Positions 63,715 through 64,000 of a stretch of DNA of 64,000 nucleotides are shown one piece after another. The stretch's first letter is position 1. Every line of letters starts with the position of its first letter. This DNA is from Diphasiastrum complanatum (Eukaryota; Streptophyta; Lycopodiopsida; Lycopodiales; Lycopodiaceae): NCBI GenBank assembly GCA_029204225.1, contig CM055106.1, positions 36,800,361 to 36,864,360 of the forward strand. Reading direction: 5' to 3'. Position numbers and translations under genes: made by a program. The notes under the pieces were generated by a model. It had not been told where the DNA came from and did not search any database. It saw only the letters and a program-made list of their open reading frames with translations.

Positions 63715-64000
63715 ATGTTTACATTGTTAATAACAAGAACTATGCCTAGCACAAGTATGCATGTGTATCCTCCATGACGCCCATGTAATGAAGATCATCA
63801 ATTTTGATGTAGAACCCATGACCTCTGTGATCTCAATGTCTTCATTACTCGATGTAGAACTTCCTCTGTATGATGATGTAGAATTCCTTCGTATGTCGAT
63901 CCTTTTCATATGAACCTGCTTCATATGACTTCCCAATGGCTTGCTTTTGTCTTCATGTCCCTTTAGTGCATATGTGTGACCACGATGAGTGCAACCTATC
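63715..64000 (-). other. Internal 3' end of the second copia-family copy
   Basis: Sequence before the polypurine tract on the minus strand encodes a serine-rich frame (63936-63727, RRNSTSSYRGSSTSSNEDIE) that is not an RNase H. The element continues beyond the window. Confidence 0.4.

Overview
ORGANISM. This is nuclear DNA from a plant, most likely a seed plant or fern with a large, retrotransposon-rich genome. It carries a plant-type cyclophilin and a PRA1.A-type gene start, both with GT-AG introns, and many Ty1/copia and Ty3/gypsy relics whose copia primer-binding sites match initiator tRNA-Met. A 165-codon gene is spread over 24 kb, with introns of 12.8 and 8.7 kb. Introns that long are common in gymnosperms, but I cannot name the species. 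LAYOUT. 0-2.6 kb: no host gene recognised; one tRNA-derived SINE. 2.6-14.0 kb: a three-level nest. A decayed gypsy element (minus strand) is split by a gag-protease-only copia-like element (plus strand), which is itself split by a nearly complete copia element (4048-10076) with a GGAAG target duplication. 14.0-21.4 kb: several broken gag-only copies and LTRs of the same copia-like group. 21.4-28.9 kb: AT-rich DNA without a recognised gene, containing a non-autonomous hAT-type element (26968-27806) with 13-bp TIRs and an 8-bp target duplication. 28,986-52,978 (minus strand): a six-exon cyclophilin gene of the PPIL1/CYP18-2 type. All splice sites are GT-AG and the joined frame is open for 165 codons with every catalytic residue present. 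Intron 1 (12.8 kb) holds a near-complete copia element (44482-49951, TGATA target duplication) and a 245-bp tandem repeat made of LTR promoter sequence. Intron 2 (8.7 kb) holds a gypsy element cut by a fold-back element and by a copia element. Intron 3 holds CT microsatellites and a small unknown plus-strand reading frame. 53.2-54.4 kb, just upstream of the cyclophilin promoter: a LINE-like 3' end with a poly(A) tail. 54.6-58.5 kb: long microsatellites, a copia RNase H/LTR fragment, and a gypsy integrase tail followed by a coiled-coil reading frame. 58.5-61.9 kb: no gene recognised. 61,942-62,099 (plus strand): first exon of a PRA1.A family gene that runs into a copia-filled intron and off the window. 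HOW IT WORKS TOGETHER. Only the cyclophilin and the PRA1.A exon look like functional host genes. They are about 9 kb apart and divergently transcribed. Every retroelement pol I could read carries stops or frameshifts, so this is a decayed transposon landscape in and around two housekeeping-type genes.
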